This document shows positions 1-12,620 of a DNA stretch of 64,000 nt, piece by piece (position 1 is the first letter of the stretch; every line of letters begins with the position of its first letter). A program made the position numbers and the translations under genes. Under the pieces are notes generated by a model. That model was not told where the DNA came from and did not search any database. It worked only from the letters and a program-made list of their open reading frames with translations. Origin of the DNA: Meandrina meandrites (lineage: Eukaryota > Cnidaria > Anthozoa > Scleractinia > Meandrinidae); the NCBI GenBank assembly GCA_963693305.1, contig OY855914.1, positions 27,176,972 to 27,240,971 on the forward strand, in the 5' to 3' direction.

Positions 1-3000
1 TGCGTTCAAAACGCGTTTTTTCAACTTTCCCCATCGGGGCGAAGCGAAAAAAGAGCCTTGGGATCGAATTTTACAATTTCGGTTTCATGCCACTATTTTG
101 GGTGGGCTTTTCCAAGCAGCGGAAAAAGCCGGGTTGACGAAGGTCCTCCAATTGCGTTCAAAACGCGTTTTTTCAACTTTTCCCATCGGGGCGAAGCGAA
201 AAAAGAGCCTTGGGATCGAATTTTACAATTTCGGTTTCATGCCACTATTTTGGGTGGGCTTTTCCAAGCAGCGGAAAAAGCCGGGTTGACGAAGGTCCTC
301 CAATTGCGTTCAAAACGCGTTTTTTCAACTTTCCCCATCGGGGAGAAGCGAAAAAACAGCCTTGGGATCGAATTTTACAATTTCGGTTTCATGCCACCAT
401 TTTGGGTGGGCTTTTCCAAGCAGCGGAAAAAGCCGGGTTGACGAAGGTCGTCCAATTGCGTTCAAGACGCGTTTTTTCAACTTTTCCCATCTTGGCCAGA
501 CAAAAAAAACAGCCGTGAGATCAAATTTTACAATTTCGGTTTCATGCCACCATTTTGGGTGGGCTTTTCCAAGCAGCGGAAAAAGCCGGGTTGACGAAGG
601 TCGTCCAATTGCGTTCAAGACGCGTTTTTTCAACTTTTCCCATCTTGGCCAGACAAAAAAAACAGCCGTGAGATCAAATTTTACAATTTCGGTTTCATGC
701 CACCATTTTGGGTGGGCTTTTCCAAGCAGCGGAAAAAGCCGGGTTGACGAAGGTCGTCCAATTGCGTTCAAAACGCGTTTTTTCAACTTTTCCCATCTTG
801 GCCAGACAAAAAAAACAGCCGTGGGATCAAATTTTACAATTTCAGTTTCATGCCACCATTTTGGGTGGGCTTTTAGAAGCAGCGGAAAAAGCCGGGTTGA
901 CGAAGGTCGTCCAATTGCGTTCAAAACGCGTTTTTTCAACTTTTCCCATCTTGGCCAGACAAAAAAAACAGCCGTGGGATCAAATTTTACAATTTCAGTT
1001 TCATGCCACCATTTTGGGTGGGCTTTTCCAAGCAGCGGAAAAAGCCGGGTTGACGAAGGTCCTCCAATTGCGTTCAAAACGCGTTTTTTCAACTTTTCCC
1101 ATCTTGGCCAGACAAAAAAAACAGCCGTGGGATCAAATTTTACAATTTCAGTTTCATGCCACCATTTTGGGTGGGCTTTTAGAAGCAGCGGAAAAAGCCG
1201 GGTTGACGAAGGTCGTCCAATTGCGTTCAAAACGCGTTTTTTCAACTTTTCCCATCTTGGCCAGACAAAAAAAACAGCCGTGGGATCAAATTTTACAATT
1301 TCAGTTTCATGCCACCATTTTGGGTGGGCTTTTCCAAGCAGCGGAAAAAGCCGGGTTGACGAAGGTCCTCCAATTGCGTTCAAAACGCGTTTTTTCAACT
1401 TTTCCCATCTTGGCCAGACAAAAAAAACAGCCGTGGGATCAAATTTTACAATTTCAGTTTCATGCCACCATTTTGGGTGGGCTTTTAGAAGCAGCGGAAA
1501 AAGCCGGGTTGACGAAGGTCGTCCAATTGCGTTCAAAACGCGTTTTTTCAACTTTTCCCATCTTGGCCAGACAAAAAAAACAGCCGTGGGATCAAATTTT
1601 ACAATTTCAGTTTCATGCCACCATTTTGGGTGGGCTTTTCCAAGCAGCGGAAAAAGCCGGGTTGACGAAGGTCCTCCAATTGCGTTCAAAACGCGTTTTT
1701 TCAACTTTCCCCATCGGGGCGAAGCGAAAAAAGAGCCTTGGGATCGAATTTTACAATTTCGGTTTCATGCCACTATTTTGGGTGGGCTTTTCCAAGCAGC
1801 GGAAAAAGCCGGGTTGACGAAGGTCCTCCAATTGCGTTCAAAACGCGTTTTTTCAACTTTCCCCATCGGGGCGAAGCGAAAAAAGAGCCTTGGGATCGAA
1901 TTTTACAATTTCGGTTTCATGCCACTATTTTGGGTGGGCTTTTCCAAGCAGCGGAAAAAGCCGGGTTGACGAAGGTCCTCCAATTGCGTTCAAAACGCGT
2001 TTTTTCAACTTTCCCCATCGGGGAGAAGCGAAAAAACAGCCTTGGTATCGAATTTTACAATTTCGGTTTCATGCCACCATTTTGGGTGGGCTTTTCCAAG
2101 CCGCGGAAAAAGCCGGGTTGACGAAGGTCGTCCAATTGCGTTCAAAACGCGTTTTTCCAACTTTTCCCATCTTGGCCAGACAAAAAAAACAGCGGTGGGA
2201 TCAAATTTAACAATTTCGGTTTCATGCCACCATTTTGGGTGGGCTTTTGCAAGCAGCGGAAGAAGCCGGGTTGACGAAGGTCCTCCAATTGCGTTCAAAA
2301 CGCGTTTTTTCAACTTTCCCCATCGGGGAGAAGCGAAAAAACAGCCTTGGGATCGAATTTTACAATTTCGGTTTCATGCCACCATTTTGGGTGGGCTTTT
2401 CCAAGCAGCGGAAAAAGCCGGGTTGACGAAGGTCGTCCAATTGCGTTCAAGACGCGTTTTTTCAACTTTTCCCATCTTGGCCAGACAAAAAAAACAGCCG
2501 TGAGATCAAATTTTACAATTTCGGTTTCATGCCACCATTTTGGGTGGGCTTTTCCAAGCAGCGGAAAAAGCCGGGTTGACGAAGGTCGTCCAATTGCGTT
2601 CAAAACGCGTTTTTTCAACTTTTCCCATCTTGGCCAGACAAAAAAAACAGCCGTGGGATCAAATTTTACAATTTCAGTTTCATGCCACCATTTTGGGTGG
2701 GCTTTTCCAAGCAGCGGAAAAAGCCGGGTTGACGAAGGTCCTCCAATTGCGTTCAAAACGCGTTTTTTCAACTTTCCCCATCGGGGCGAAGCGAAAAAAG
2801 AGCCTTGGGATCGAATTTTACAATTTCGGTTTCATGCCACTATTTTGGGTGGGCTTTTCCAAGCAGCGGAAAAAGCCGGGTTGACGAAGGTCCTCCAATT
2901 GCGTTCAAAACGCGTTTTTTCAACTTTCCCCATCGGGGCGAAGCGAAAAAAGAGCCTTGGGATCGAATTTTACAATTTCGGTTTCATGCCACTATTTTGG

Positions 3001-6000
3001 GTGGGCTTTTCCAAGCAGCGGAAAAAGCCGGGTTGACGAAGGTCCTCCAATTGCGTTCAAAACGCGTTTTTTCAACTTTTCCCATCGGGGCGAAGCGAAA
3101 AAAGAGCCTTGGGATCGAATTTTACAATTTCGGTTTCATGCCACTATTTTGGGTGGGCTTTTCCAAGCAGCGGAAAAAGCCGGGTTGACGAAGGTCCTCC
3201 AATTGCGTTCAAAACGCGTTTTTTCAACTTTCCCCATCGGGGAGAAGCGAAAAAACAGCCTTGGTATCGAATTTTACAATTTCGGTTTCATGCCACCATT
3301 TTGGGTGGGCTTTTCCAAGCCGCGGAAAAAGCCGGGTTGACGAAGGTCGTCCAATTGCGTTCAAAACGCGTTTTTCCAACTTTTCCCATCTTGGCCAGAC
3401 AAAAAAAACAGCGGTGGGATCAAATTTAACAATTTCGGTTTCATGCCACCATTTTGGGTGGGCTTTTGCAAGCAGCGGAAGAAGCCGGGTTGACGAAGGT
3501 CCTCCAATTGCGTTCAAAACGCGTTTTTTCAACTTTCCCCATCGGGGAGAAGCGAAAAAACAGCCTTGGGATCGAATTTTACAATTTCGGTTTCATGCCA
3601 CCATTTTGGGTGGGCTTTTCCAAGCAGCGGAAAAAGCCGGGTTGACGAAGGTCGTCCAATTGCGTTCAAGACGCGTTTTTTCAACTTTTCCCATCTTGGC
3701 CAGACAAAAAAAACAGCCGTGGGATCAAATTTTACAATTTCAGTTTCATGCCACCATTTTGGGTGGGCTTTTCCAAGCAGCGGAAAAAGCCGGGTTGACG
3801 AAGGTCCTCCAATTGCGTTCAAAACGCGTTTTTTCAACTTTCCCCATCGGGGCGAAGCGAAAAAAGAGCCTTGGGATCGAATTTTACAATTTCGGTTTCA
3901 TGCCACTATTTTGGGTGGGCTTTTCCAAGCAGCGGAAAAAGCCGGGTTGACGAAGGTCCTCCAATTGCGTTCAAAACGCGTTTGTTCAACTTTCCCCATC
4001 GGGGCGAAGCGAAAAAACAGCCTTGGTATCGAATTTTACAATTTCGGTTTCATGCCACCATTTTGGGTGGGCTTTTCCAAGCAGCGGAAAAGAAGCCGGG
4101 TTGACGAAGGTCGTCCAATTGCGTTCAAAACGCGTTTTTCCAACTTTTCCCATCTTGGCCAGACAAAAAAAACAGCGGTGGGATCAAATTTAACAATTTC
4201 GGTTTCATGCCACCATTTTGGGTGGGCTTTTGCAAGCAGCGGAAAAAGCCGGGTTGACGAAGGTCCTCCAATTGCGTTCAAAACGCGTTTTTTCAACTTT
4301 CCCCATCGGGGAGAAGCGAAAAAACAGCCTTGGGATCAAATTTTACAATTTCGGTTTCATGCCACCATTTTGGGTGGGCTTTTCCAAGCAGCGGAAAAAG
4401 CCGGGTTGACGAAGGTCGTCCAATTGCGTTCAAAACGCGTTTTTCCAACTTTTCCCATCTTGGCCAGACAAAAAAAACAGCCTTGGGATCGAATTTTACA
4501 ATTTCGGTTTCATGCCACCATTTTGGGTGGGCTTTTCCAAGCAGCGGAAAAAGCCGGGTTGACGAAGGTCCTCCAATTGCGTTCAAGACGCGTTTTTTCA
4601 ACTTTTCCCATCTTGGCCAGACAAAAAAAACAGCCGTGAGATCAAATTTTACAATTTCGGTTTCATGCCACCATTTTGGGTGGGCTTTTCCAAGCAGCGG
4701 AAAAAGCCGGGTTGACGAAGGTCGTCCAATTGCGTTCAAAACGCGTTTTTCCAACTTTTCCCATCTTGGCCAGACAAAAAAAACAGCCTTGGGATCGAAT
4801 TTTACAATTTCGGTTTCATGCCACCATTTTGGGTGGGCTTTTCCAAGCAGCGGAAAAAGCCGGGTTGACGAAGGTCCTCCAATTGCGTTCAAAACGCGTT
4901 TTTTCAACTTTTCCCATCTTGGCCAGACAAAAAAAACAGCCGTGGGATCAAATTTTACAATTTCAGTTTCATGCCACCATTTTGGGTGGGCTTTTCCAAG
5001 CAGCGGAAAAAGCCGGGTTGACGAAGGTCCTCCAATTGCGTTCAAAACGCGTTTTTTCAACTTTTCCCATCTTGGCCAGAAAAAAAAAACAGCCGTGAGA
5101 TCAAATTTTACAATTTCGGTTTCATGCCACTATTTTGGGTGGGCTTTTCCAAGCAGCGGAAAAAGCCGGGTTGACGAAGGTCCTCCAATTGCGTTCAAGA
5201 CGCGTTTTTTCAACTTTTCCCATCTTGGCCAGACAAAAAAAACAGCCGTGAGATCAAATTTTACAATTTCGGTTTCATGCCACCATTTTGGGTGGGCTTT
5301 TCCAAGCAGCGGAAAAAGCCGGGTTGACGAAGGTCGTCCAATTGCGTTCAAAACGCGTTTTTTCAACTTTTCCCATCTTGGCCAGACAAAAAAAACAGCC
5401 GTGGGATCAAATTTTACAATTTCAGTTTCATGCCACCATTTTGGGTGGGCTTTTCCAAGCAGCGGAAAAAGCCGGGTTGACGAAGGTCCTCCAATTGCGT
5501 TCAAAACGCGTTTTTTCAACTTTCCCCATCGGGGCGAAGCGAAAAAAGAGCCTTGGGATCGAATTTTACAATTTCGGTTTCATGCCACTATTTTGGGTGG
5601 GCTTTTCCAAGCAGCGGAAAAAGCCGGGTTGACGAAGGTCCTCCAATTGCGTTCAAAACGCGTTTTTTCAACTTTCCCCATCGGGGCGAAGCGAAAAAAG
5701 AGCCTTGGATCGAATTTTACAATTTCGGTTTCATGCCACTATTTTGGGTGGGCTTTTCCAAGCAGCGGAAAAAGCCGGGTTGACGAAGGTCCTCCAATTG
5801 CGTTCAAAACGCGTTTTTTCAACTTTCCCCATCGGGGCGAAGCGAAAAAAGAGCCTTGGGATCGAATTTTACAATTTCGGTTTCATGCCACCATTTTGGG
5901 TGGGCTTTTCCAAGCAGCGGAAAAAGCCGGGTTGACGAAGGTCCTCCAATTGCGTTCAAAACGCGTTTTTTCAACTTTCCCCATCGGGGAGAAGCGAAAA

Positions 6001-9000
6001 AACAGCCTTGGTATCGAATTTTACAATTTCGGTTTCATGCCACCATTTTGGGTGGGCTTTTCCAAGCCGCGGAAAAAGCCGGGTTGACGAAGGTCGTCCA
6101 ATTGCGTTCAAAACGCGTTTTTCCAACTTTTCCCATCTTGGCCAGACAAAAAAAACAGCGGTGGGATCAAATTTAACAATTTCGGTTTCATGCCACCATT
6201 TTGGGTGGGCTTTTGCAAGCAGCGGAAGAAGCCGGGTTGACGAAGGTCCTCCAATTGCGTTCAAAACGCGTTTTTTCAACTTTCCCCATCGGGGAGAAGC
6301 GAAAAAACAGCCTTGGGATCGAATTTTACAATTTCGGTTTCATGCCACCATTTTGGGTGGGCTTTTGCAAGCAGCGGAAAAAGCCGGGTTGACGAAGGTC
6401 CTCCAATTGCGTTCAAAACGCGTTTTTTCAACTTTCCCCATCGGAAGGAAGCGAAAAAACAGCCTTGGTATCGAATTTTAAAATTTCGGTTTCATGCCAC
6501 AATTTTGGGTGGGCTTTTCCAAGCAGCGGAAAAAGCCGGGTTGACGAAGGTCCTCCAATTGCGTTCAAGACGCGTTTTTTCAACTTTTCCCATCTTGGCC
6601 AGACAAAAAAAACAGCCGTGAGATCAAATTTTACAATTTCGGTTTCATGCCACCATTTTGGGTGGGCTTTTCCAAGCAGCGGAAAAAGCCGGGTTGACGA
6701 AGGTCGTCCAATTGCGTTCAAAACGCGTTTTTCCAACTTTTCCCATCTTGGCCAGACAAAAAAAACAGCCTTGGGATCGAATTTTACAATTTCGGTTTCA
6801 TGCCACCATTTTGGGTGGGCTTTTCCAAGCAGCGGAAAAAGCCGGGTTGACGAAGGTCCTCCAATTGCGTTCAAAACGCGTTTTTTCAACTTTTCCCATC
6901 TTGGCCAGACAAAAAAAACAGCCGTGGGATCAAATTTTACAATTTCAGTTTCATGCCACCATTTTGGGTGGGCTTTTCCAAGCAGCGGAAAAAGCCGGGT
7001 TGACGAAGGTCCTCCAATTGCGTTCAAAACGCGTTTTTTCAACTTTTCCCATCTTGGCCAGAAAAAAAAAACAGCCGTGAGATCAAATTTTACAATTTCG
7101 GTTTCATGCCACTATTTTGGGTGGGCTTTTCCAAGCAGCGGAAAAAGCCGGGTTGACGAAGGTCCTCCAATTGCGTTCAAGACGCGTTTTTTCAACTTTT
7201 CCCATCTTGGCCAGACAAAAAAAACAGCCGTGAGATCAAATTTTACAATTTCGGTTTCATGCCACCATTTTGGGTGGGCTTTTCCAAGCAGCGGAAAAAG
7301 CCGGGTTGACGAAGGTCGTCCAATTGCGTTCAAAACGCGTTTTTTCAACTTTTCCCATCTTGGCCAGACAAAAAAAACAGCCGTGGGATCAAATTTTACA
7401 ATTTCAGTTTCATGCCACCATTTTGGGTGGGCTTTTCCAAGCAGCGGAAAAAGCCGGGTTGACGAAGGTCCTCCAATTGCGTTCAAAACGCGTTTTTTCA
7501 ACTTTCCCCATCGGGGCGAAGCGAAAAAAGAGCCTTGGGATCGAATTTTACAATTTCGGTTTCATGCCACTATTTTGGGTGGGCTTTTCCAAGCAGCGGA
7601 AAAAGCCGGGTTGACGAAGGTCCTCCAATTGCGTTCAAAACGCGTTTTTTCAACTTTCCCCATCGGGGAGAAGCGAAAAAACAGCCTTGGTATCGAATTT
7701 TACAATTTCGGTTTCATGCCACCATTTTGGGTGGGCTTTTCCAAGCCGCGGAAAAAGCCGGGTTGACGAAGGTCGTCCAATTGCGTTCAAAACGCGTTTT
7801 TCCAACTTTTCCCATCTTGGCCAGACAAAAAAAACAGCGGTGGGATCAAATTTAACAATTTCGGTTTCATGCCACCATTTTGGGTGGGCTTTTGCAAGCA
7901 GCGGAAGAAGCCGGGTTGACGAAGGTCCTCCAATTGCGTTCAAAACGCGTTTTTTCAACTTTCCCCATCGGGGAGAAGCGAAAAAACAGCCTTGGGATCG
8001 AATTTTACAATTTCGGTTTCATGCCACCATTTTGGGTGGGCTTTTGCAAGCAGCGGAAAAAGCCGGGTTGACGAAGGTCCTCCAATTGCGTTCAAAACGC
8101 GTTTTTTCAACTTTCCCCATCGGAAGGAAGCGAAAAAACAGCCTTGGTATCGAATTTTAAAATTTCGGTTTCATGCCACCATTTTGGGTGGGCTTTTCCA
8201 AGCAGCGGAAAAAGCCGGGTTGACGAAGGTCCTCCAATTGCGTTCAAAACGCGTTTTTTCAACTTTCCCCATCGGGGAGAAGCGAAAAAACAGACTTGGG
8301 ATCGAATTTTAAAATTTCGGTTTCATGCCACCATTTTGGGTGGGCTTTTCCAAGCAGGGGAAAAAGCCGGGTTCACGAAAGTGGTCCAATTGCGTTCAAA
8401 ACGCGTTTTGTTAAATTTCCCCATCGGCAGGACACGAAAAAACAGCCTTGGGATCGAATTTTAAAATTTCGGTTTCATGCCACCATTTTGGGTGGGCTTT
8501 TCCAAGCAGCGGAAAAAGCCGGGTTGACGAAGGTCCTCCAATTGCGTTCAAAACGCGTTTTTTCAACTTTTTCCATCTTGGCCAGACAAAAAAAAAAGCC
8601 GTGAGATCAAATTTTACAATTTCGGTTTCATGCCACCATTTTGGGTGGGCTTTTCCAAGCAGCGGAAAAAGCCGGGTTGACGAAGGTCCTCCAATTGCGT
8701 TCAAAACGCGTTTTTTCAACTTTTTCCATCTTGGCCAGACAAAAAAAAAAGCCGTGAGATCAAATTTTAAAATTTCGGTTTCATGCCACCATTTTGGGTG
8801 GGCTTTTCCAAGCAGCGGAAAAAGCCGGGTTGACGAAGGTCCTCCAATTGCGTTCAAAACGCGTTTTTTCAACTTTCCCCATCGGGGAGAAGCGAAAAAA
8901 CAGCCTTGGGATCGAATTTTAAAATATCGGTTTCATGCCACCATTTTGGGTGGGCTTTTCCAAGCAGGGGAAAAAGCCGGGTTCACGAAAGTGGTCCAAT

Positions 9001-12000
9001 TGCGTTCAAAACGCGTTTTGTTAAATTTCCCCATCGGCAGGACACGAAAAAACAGCCTTGGGATCGAATTTTAAAATTTCGGTTTCATGCCACCATTTTG
9101 GGTGGGCTTTTCCAAGCAGCGGAAAAAGCCGGGTTGACGAAGGTCCTCCAATTGCGTTCAAAACGCGTTTTTTCAACTTTCCCCATCGGGGAGAAGCGAA
9201 AAAACAGCCTTGGGATCGAATTTTACAATTTCGGTTTCATGCCACCATTTTGGGTGGGCTTTTCCAAGCAGCGAAAAAAGCCGGGTTGACGAAGGTCGTC
9301 CAATTGCGTTCAAAACGCGTTTTTTCAACTTTTTCCATCTTGGCCAGACAAAAAAAACAGCGGTGGGATCAAATTTTACAATTTCGGTTTCATGCCACCA
9401 TTTTGGGTGGACTTTTCCAAGCAGCGGAAAAAGCCGGGTTGACGAAGGTCCTCCAATTGCGTTCAAAACGCGTTTTTTCAACTTTCCCCATCGGGGAGAA
9501 GCGAAAATACAGCCTTGGTATCGAATTTTACAATTTCGGTTTCATGCCACCATTTTGGGTGGGCTTTTCCAAGCAGCGGAAAAAGCCGGGTTGACGAAGG
9601 TCGTCCAATTGCGTTCAAAACGCGTTTTTCCAACTTTTCCCATCTTGGCCAGACAAAAAAAACAGCGGTGGGATCAAATTTAAAAATTTCGGTTTCATGC
9701 CACCATTTTGGGTGGGCTTTTGCAAGCAGCGGAAAAAGCCGGGTTGACGAAGGTCCTCCAATTGCGTTCAAAACGCGTTTTTTCAACTTTTTCCATCTTG
9801 GCCAGACAAAAAAAAAAGCCGTGAGATCAAATTTTACAATTTTTGTTTCATGCCACCATTTTGGGTGGGCTTTTCCAAGCAGCGGAAAAAGCCGGGTTCA
9901 CGAAAGTGGTCCAATCTCGTTCAAAACGCGTTTTGTTAAATTTCCCCATCGGGGGGAAACGAAAAAAACAGCCTTGGGATCGAATTTTAAAATTTCGGTT
10001 TCATGCCACCATTTTGGGTGGGCTTTTCCAAGCAGCGGAAAAAGCCGGGTTGACGAAGGTCCTCCAATTGCGTTCAAAACGCGTTTTTTCAACTTTCCCA
10101 ATCGGGGCGAAGCGAAAAAACAGCCTTGGGATCGAATTTTACAATTTCGGTTTCATGCCACCATTTTGGGTGGGGTTTTCCAAGCAGCGGAAAAAGCCGG
10201 GTTGACGAAGGTCCTCCAATTGCGTTCAAAACGCGTTTTTTAAACTTTCCCAATCGGGGCGAAGCGAAAAAACAGCCTTGGGATCGAATTTTACAATTTC
10301 GGTTTCATGCCACCATTTTGGGTGGGGTTTTCCAAGCAGCGGAAAAAGCCGGGTTGACGAAGGTCCTCCAATTGCGTTCAAAACGCGTTTTTTCAACTTT
10401 CCCCATCGGGGAGAAGCGAAAAAACAGCCTTGGGATCGAATTTTACAATTTCGGTTTCATGCCACCATTTTGGGTGGGCTTTTCCAAGCAGCGGAAAAAG
10501 CCGGGTTCACGAAAGTGGTCCAATCTCGTTCAAAACGCGTTTTGTTAAATTTCCCCATCGGGGGGAAACGAAAAAAACAGCCTTGGGATCGAATTTTAAA
10601 ATTTCGGTTTCATGCCACCATTTTGGGTGGGCTTTTCCAAGCAGGGGAAAAAGCCGGGTTCACGAAAGTGGTCCAATTGCGTTCAAAACGCGTTTTGTTA
10701 AATTTCCCCATCGGGAGGAAACGAAAAAACAGCCTTGGGATCGAATTTTAAAATTTCGGTTTCATGCCACCATTTTGGGTGGGCTTTTCCAAGCAGCGGA
10801 AAAAGCCGGGTTGACGAAGGTCGTCCAATTGCGTTCAAAACGCGTTTTTTCAACTTTTCCCATCTTGGTCAGACAAAAAAAACAGCCGTGAGATCGAATT
10901 TTAAAATTTCGGTTTCATGCCACCATTTTGGGTGGGCTTTTCCAAGCAGCGGAAAAAGCCGGGTTCACGAAAGTGGTCCAATTGCGTTCAAAACGCGTTT
11001 TGTTAAATTTCCCCATCGGGGGGAAACGAAAAAACAGCCTTGGGATCGAATTTTAAAATTTCGGTTTCATGCCACCATTTTGGGTGGGCTTTTCCAAGCA
11101 GCGGAAAAAGCCGGGTTGACGAAGGTCGTCCAATTGCGTTCAAAACGCGTTTTTTCAACTTTTCCCATCTTGCCCAGACAAAAAAAACAGCCGTGGGATC
11201 AAATTTTACAATTTCGGTTTCATGCCACCATTTTGGGTGGGCTTTTCCAAGCAGCGGAAAAAGCCGGGTTGACGAAGGTCGTCCAATTGCGTTCAAAACG
11301 CGTTTTTTCAACTTTTCCCATCTTTCCCAGACAAAAAAAACAGCCGTGGGATCAAATTTTACAATTTCGGTTTCATGCCACCATTTTGGGTGGGCTTTTC
11401 CAAGCAGCGGAAAAAGCCGGGTTGACGAAGGTCGTCCAATTGCGTTCAAAACGCGTTTTTTCAACTTTTCCCATCTTGCCCAGACAAAAAAAACAGCCGT
11501 GGGATCAAATTTTACAATTTCAGTTTCATGCCACCATTTTGGGTGGGCTTTTCCAAGCAGCGGAAAAAGCCGGGTTGACGAAGGTCGTCCAATTGCGCTC
11601 AAAACGCGTTTTTTCAACTTTCCCCATCGGGGCGAAGCGAAAAAACAGCCGTGGGATCAAATTTTACAATTTCGGTTTCATGCCACCATTTTGGGTGGGC
11701 TTTTCCAAGCAGCGGAAAAAGCCGGGTTGACGAAGGTCGTCCAATTGCGTTCAAAACGCGTTTTTTCAACTTTTCCCATCTTGCCCAGACAAAAAAAACA
11801 GCCGTGGGATCAAATTTTACAATTTCGGTTTCATGCCACCATTTTGGGTGGGCTTTTCCAAGCAGCGGAAAAAGCCGGGTTGACGAAGGTCGTCCAATTG
11901 CGTTCAAAACGCGTTTTTTCAACTTTTCCCATCTTGCCCAGACAAAAAAAACAGCCGTGGGATCAAATTTTACAATTTCAGTTTCATGCCACCATTTTGG

Positions 12001-12620
12001 GTGGGCTTTTCCAAGCAGCGGAAAAAGCCGGGTTGACGAAGGTCGTCCAATTGCGCTCAAAACGCGTTTTTTCAACTTTCCCCATCGGGGCGAAGCGAAA
12101 AAACAGCCGTGGGATCAAATTTTACAATTTCGGTTTCATGCCACCATTTTGGGTGGGCTTTTCCAAGCAGCGGAAAAAGCCGGGTTGACGAAGGTCGTCC
12201 AATTGCGTTCAAAACGCGTTTTTTCAACTTTTCCCATCTTGCCCAGACAAAAAAAACAGCCGTGGGATCAAATTTTACAATTTCAGTTTCATGCCACCAT
12301 TTTGGGTGGGCTTTTCCAAGCAGCGGAAAAAGCCGGGTTGACGAAGGTCGTCCAATTGCGCTCAAAACGCGTTTTTTCAACTTTCCCCATCGGGGCGAAG
12401 CGAAAAAACAGCCTTGGGATCGAATTTTACAATTTCGGTTTCATGCCACCATTTTGGGTGGGCTTTTCCAAGCAGCGGAAAAAGCCGGGTTGACGAAGGT
12501 CGTCCAATTGCGTTCAAAACGCGTTTTTTCAACTTTTCCCATCTTCGCCAGACAAAAAAAAACAGCCGTGGGATCAAATTTTACAATTTCGGTTTCATGC
12601 CACCATTTTGGGTAGGCTTT
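1..12620. repeat. 152/153-bp satellite, homogeneous block A
   Basis: Head-to-tail monomers, already in mid-array at base 1. Two length classes alternate. The 152-bp class has CATCGGGGCGAAGCG before the A-run (starts near 60, 212, 364). The 153-bp class has CATCTTGGCCAGAC plus a longer A-run (for example 364 to 517 to 670 to 823). Every monomer holds CCATTTTGGGTGGG, GCCGGGTTGACGAAGG and the perfect palindrome AAAACGCGTTTT. Monomers differ by only a few substitutions, so the block looks recently homogenised. Blocks recur at larger offsets: 1219 bp (1890-2500 and 3109-3720), 1982 bp (about 4580-5630 and 6560-7610) and 1679 bp (about 5860-6480 and 7540-8160). Open frames on both strands follow from 153 being divisible by three. 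No gene, promoter or RNA was seen. Confidence 0.97.
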
